A stretch of DNA of 24,989 nucleotides from Thiodiazotropha sp040507005 (GTDB lineage: Bacteria > Pseudomonadota > Gammaproteobacteria > Chromatiales > Chromatiaceae). Below are positions 24,978-24,989 of the stretch, piece after piece. Numbering within the stretch: the stretch's first letter is position 1; every line of letters begins with the position of its first letter. The DNA lies in NCBI GenBank assembly GCA_040507005.1, contig JBEVVS010000160.1, positions 1 through 24,989 on the forward strand, given 5' to 3'. The translations under genes were made by a program, and so were the position numbers. The notes beneath the pieces are model-generated. The model had not been told where the DNA came from, made no database searches, and was given only the letters and a program-made list of their open reading frames with translations.

Positions 24978-24989
24978 TTGAGACGGCGA

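Overview
The window reads as chromosome of a gammaproteobacterium with moderate GC. This rests on a proteobacterial-type ThrRS, a YgbA-like protein, a Val tRNA with encoded CCA, dense c-di-GMP and multi-PAS signalling, and an orphan PhnD-like protein. A free-living or symbiotic sulfur oxidiser of the Chromatiales type would fit, but that placement is inference and no marker here settles it.

Region 1 (1-2.7 kb): the 5' part of thrS on the minus strand, preceded by a leader with an intrinsic terminator and a four-codon ORF containing two Thr codons. Upstream lies a 388-aa protein I cannot assign, then a 106-bp inverted-repeat element with two inner hairpins.

Region 2 (2.7-10.4 kb): glucan and glucose oxidation. 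A minus-strand operon encodes glucose 1-dehydrogenase, an amylo-alpha-1,6-glucosidase-type debranching enzyme and a GH63 glucosidase. Facing it is one gene that fuses gluconokinase to an SMP-30 gluconolactonase. Together they spell a route: alpha-glucan or glucoside to glucose, gluconolactone, gluconate and 6-phosphogluconate. A HigBA-like toxin-antitoxin pair sits between the two converging units. It is flanked by a 22-bp direct repeat that copies the last codons of the GH63 gene, which looks like an insertion scar.

Region 3 (10.6-21.3 kb): signalling. It holds an orphan PhnD-like periplasmic binding protein and a minus-strand operon of three genes: a MerR-type HTH fused to a receiver, an HD-GYP protein whose receiver has lost its phosphoacceptor Asp, and a YgbA-like Cys-rich protein. 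A plus-strand operon follows with a 1588-aa membrane histidine kinase (six PAS-like domains and one GAF-like domain), an Rcp1-like single-domain receiver, and a REC-PAS-GGDEF-EAL protein. The theme is c-di-GMP turnover under phosphorelay control, perhaps tied to nitrosative stress.

Region 4 (21.3-25 kb): the most striking gene encodes a secreted TAXI-type solute-binding domain, a short three-helix channel-like membrane region with a non-canonical filter, and two tandem RCK-like modules. This looks like a ligand-gated ion channel assembled from TRAP-transporter and potassium-channel parts. The gene is more A/T-rich than its neighbours, has its own promoter and possible operator, and ends near a tRNA-Val(GAC) gene on the opposite strand.
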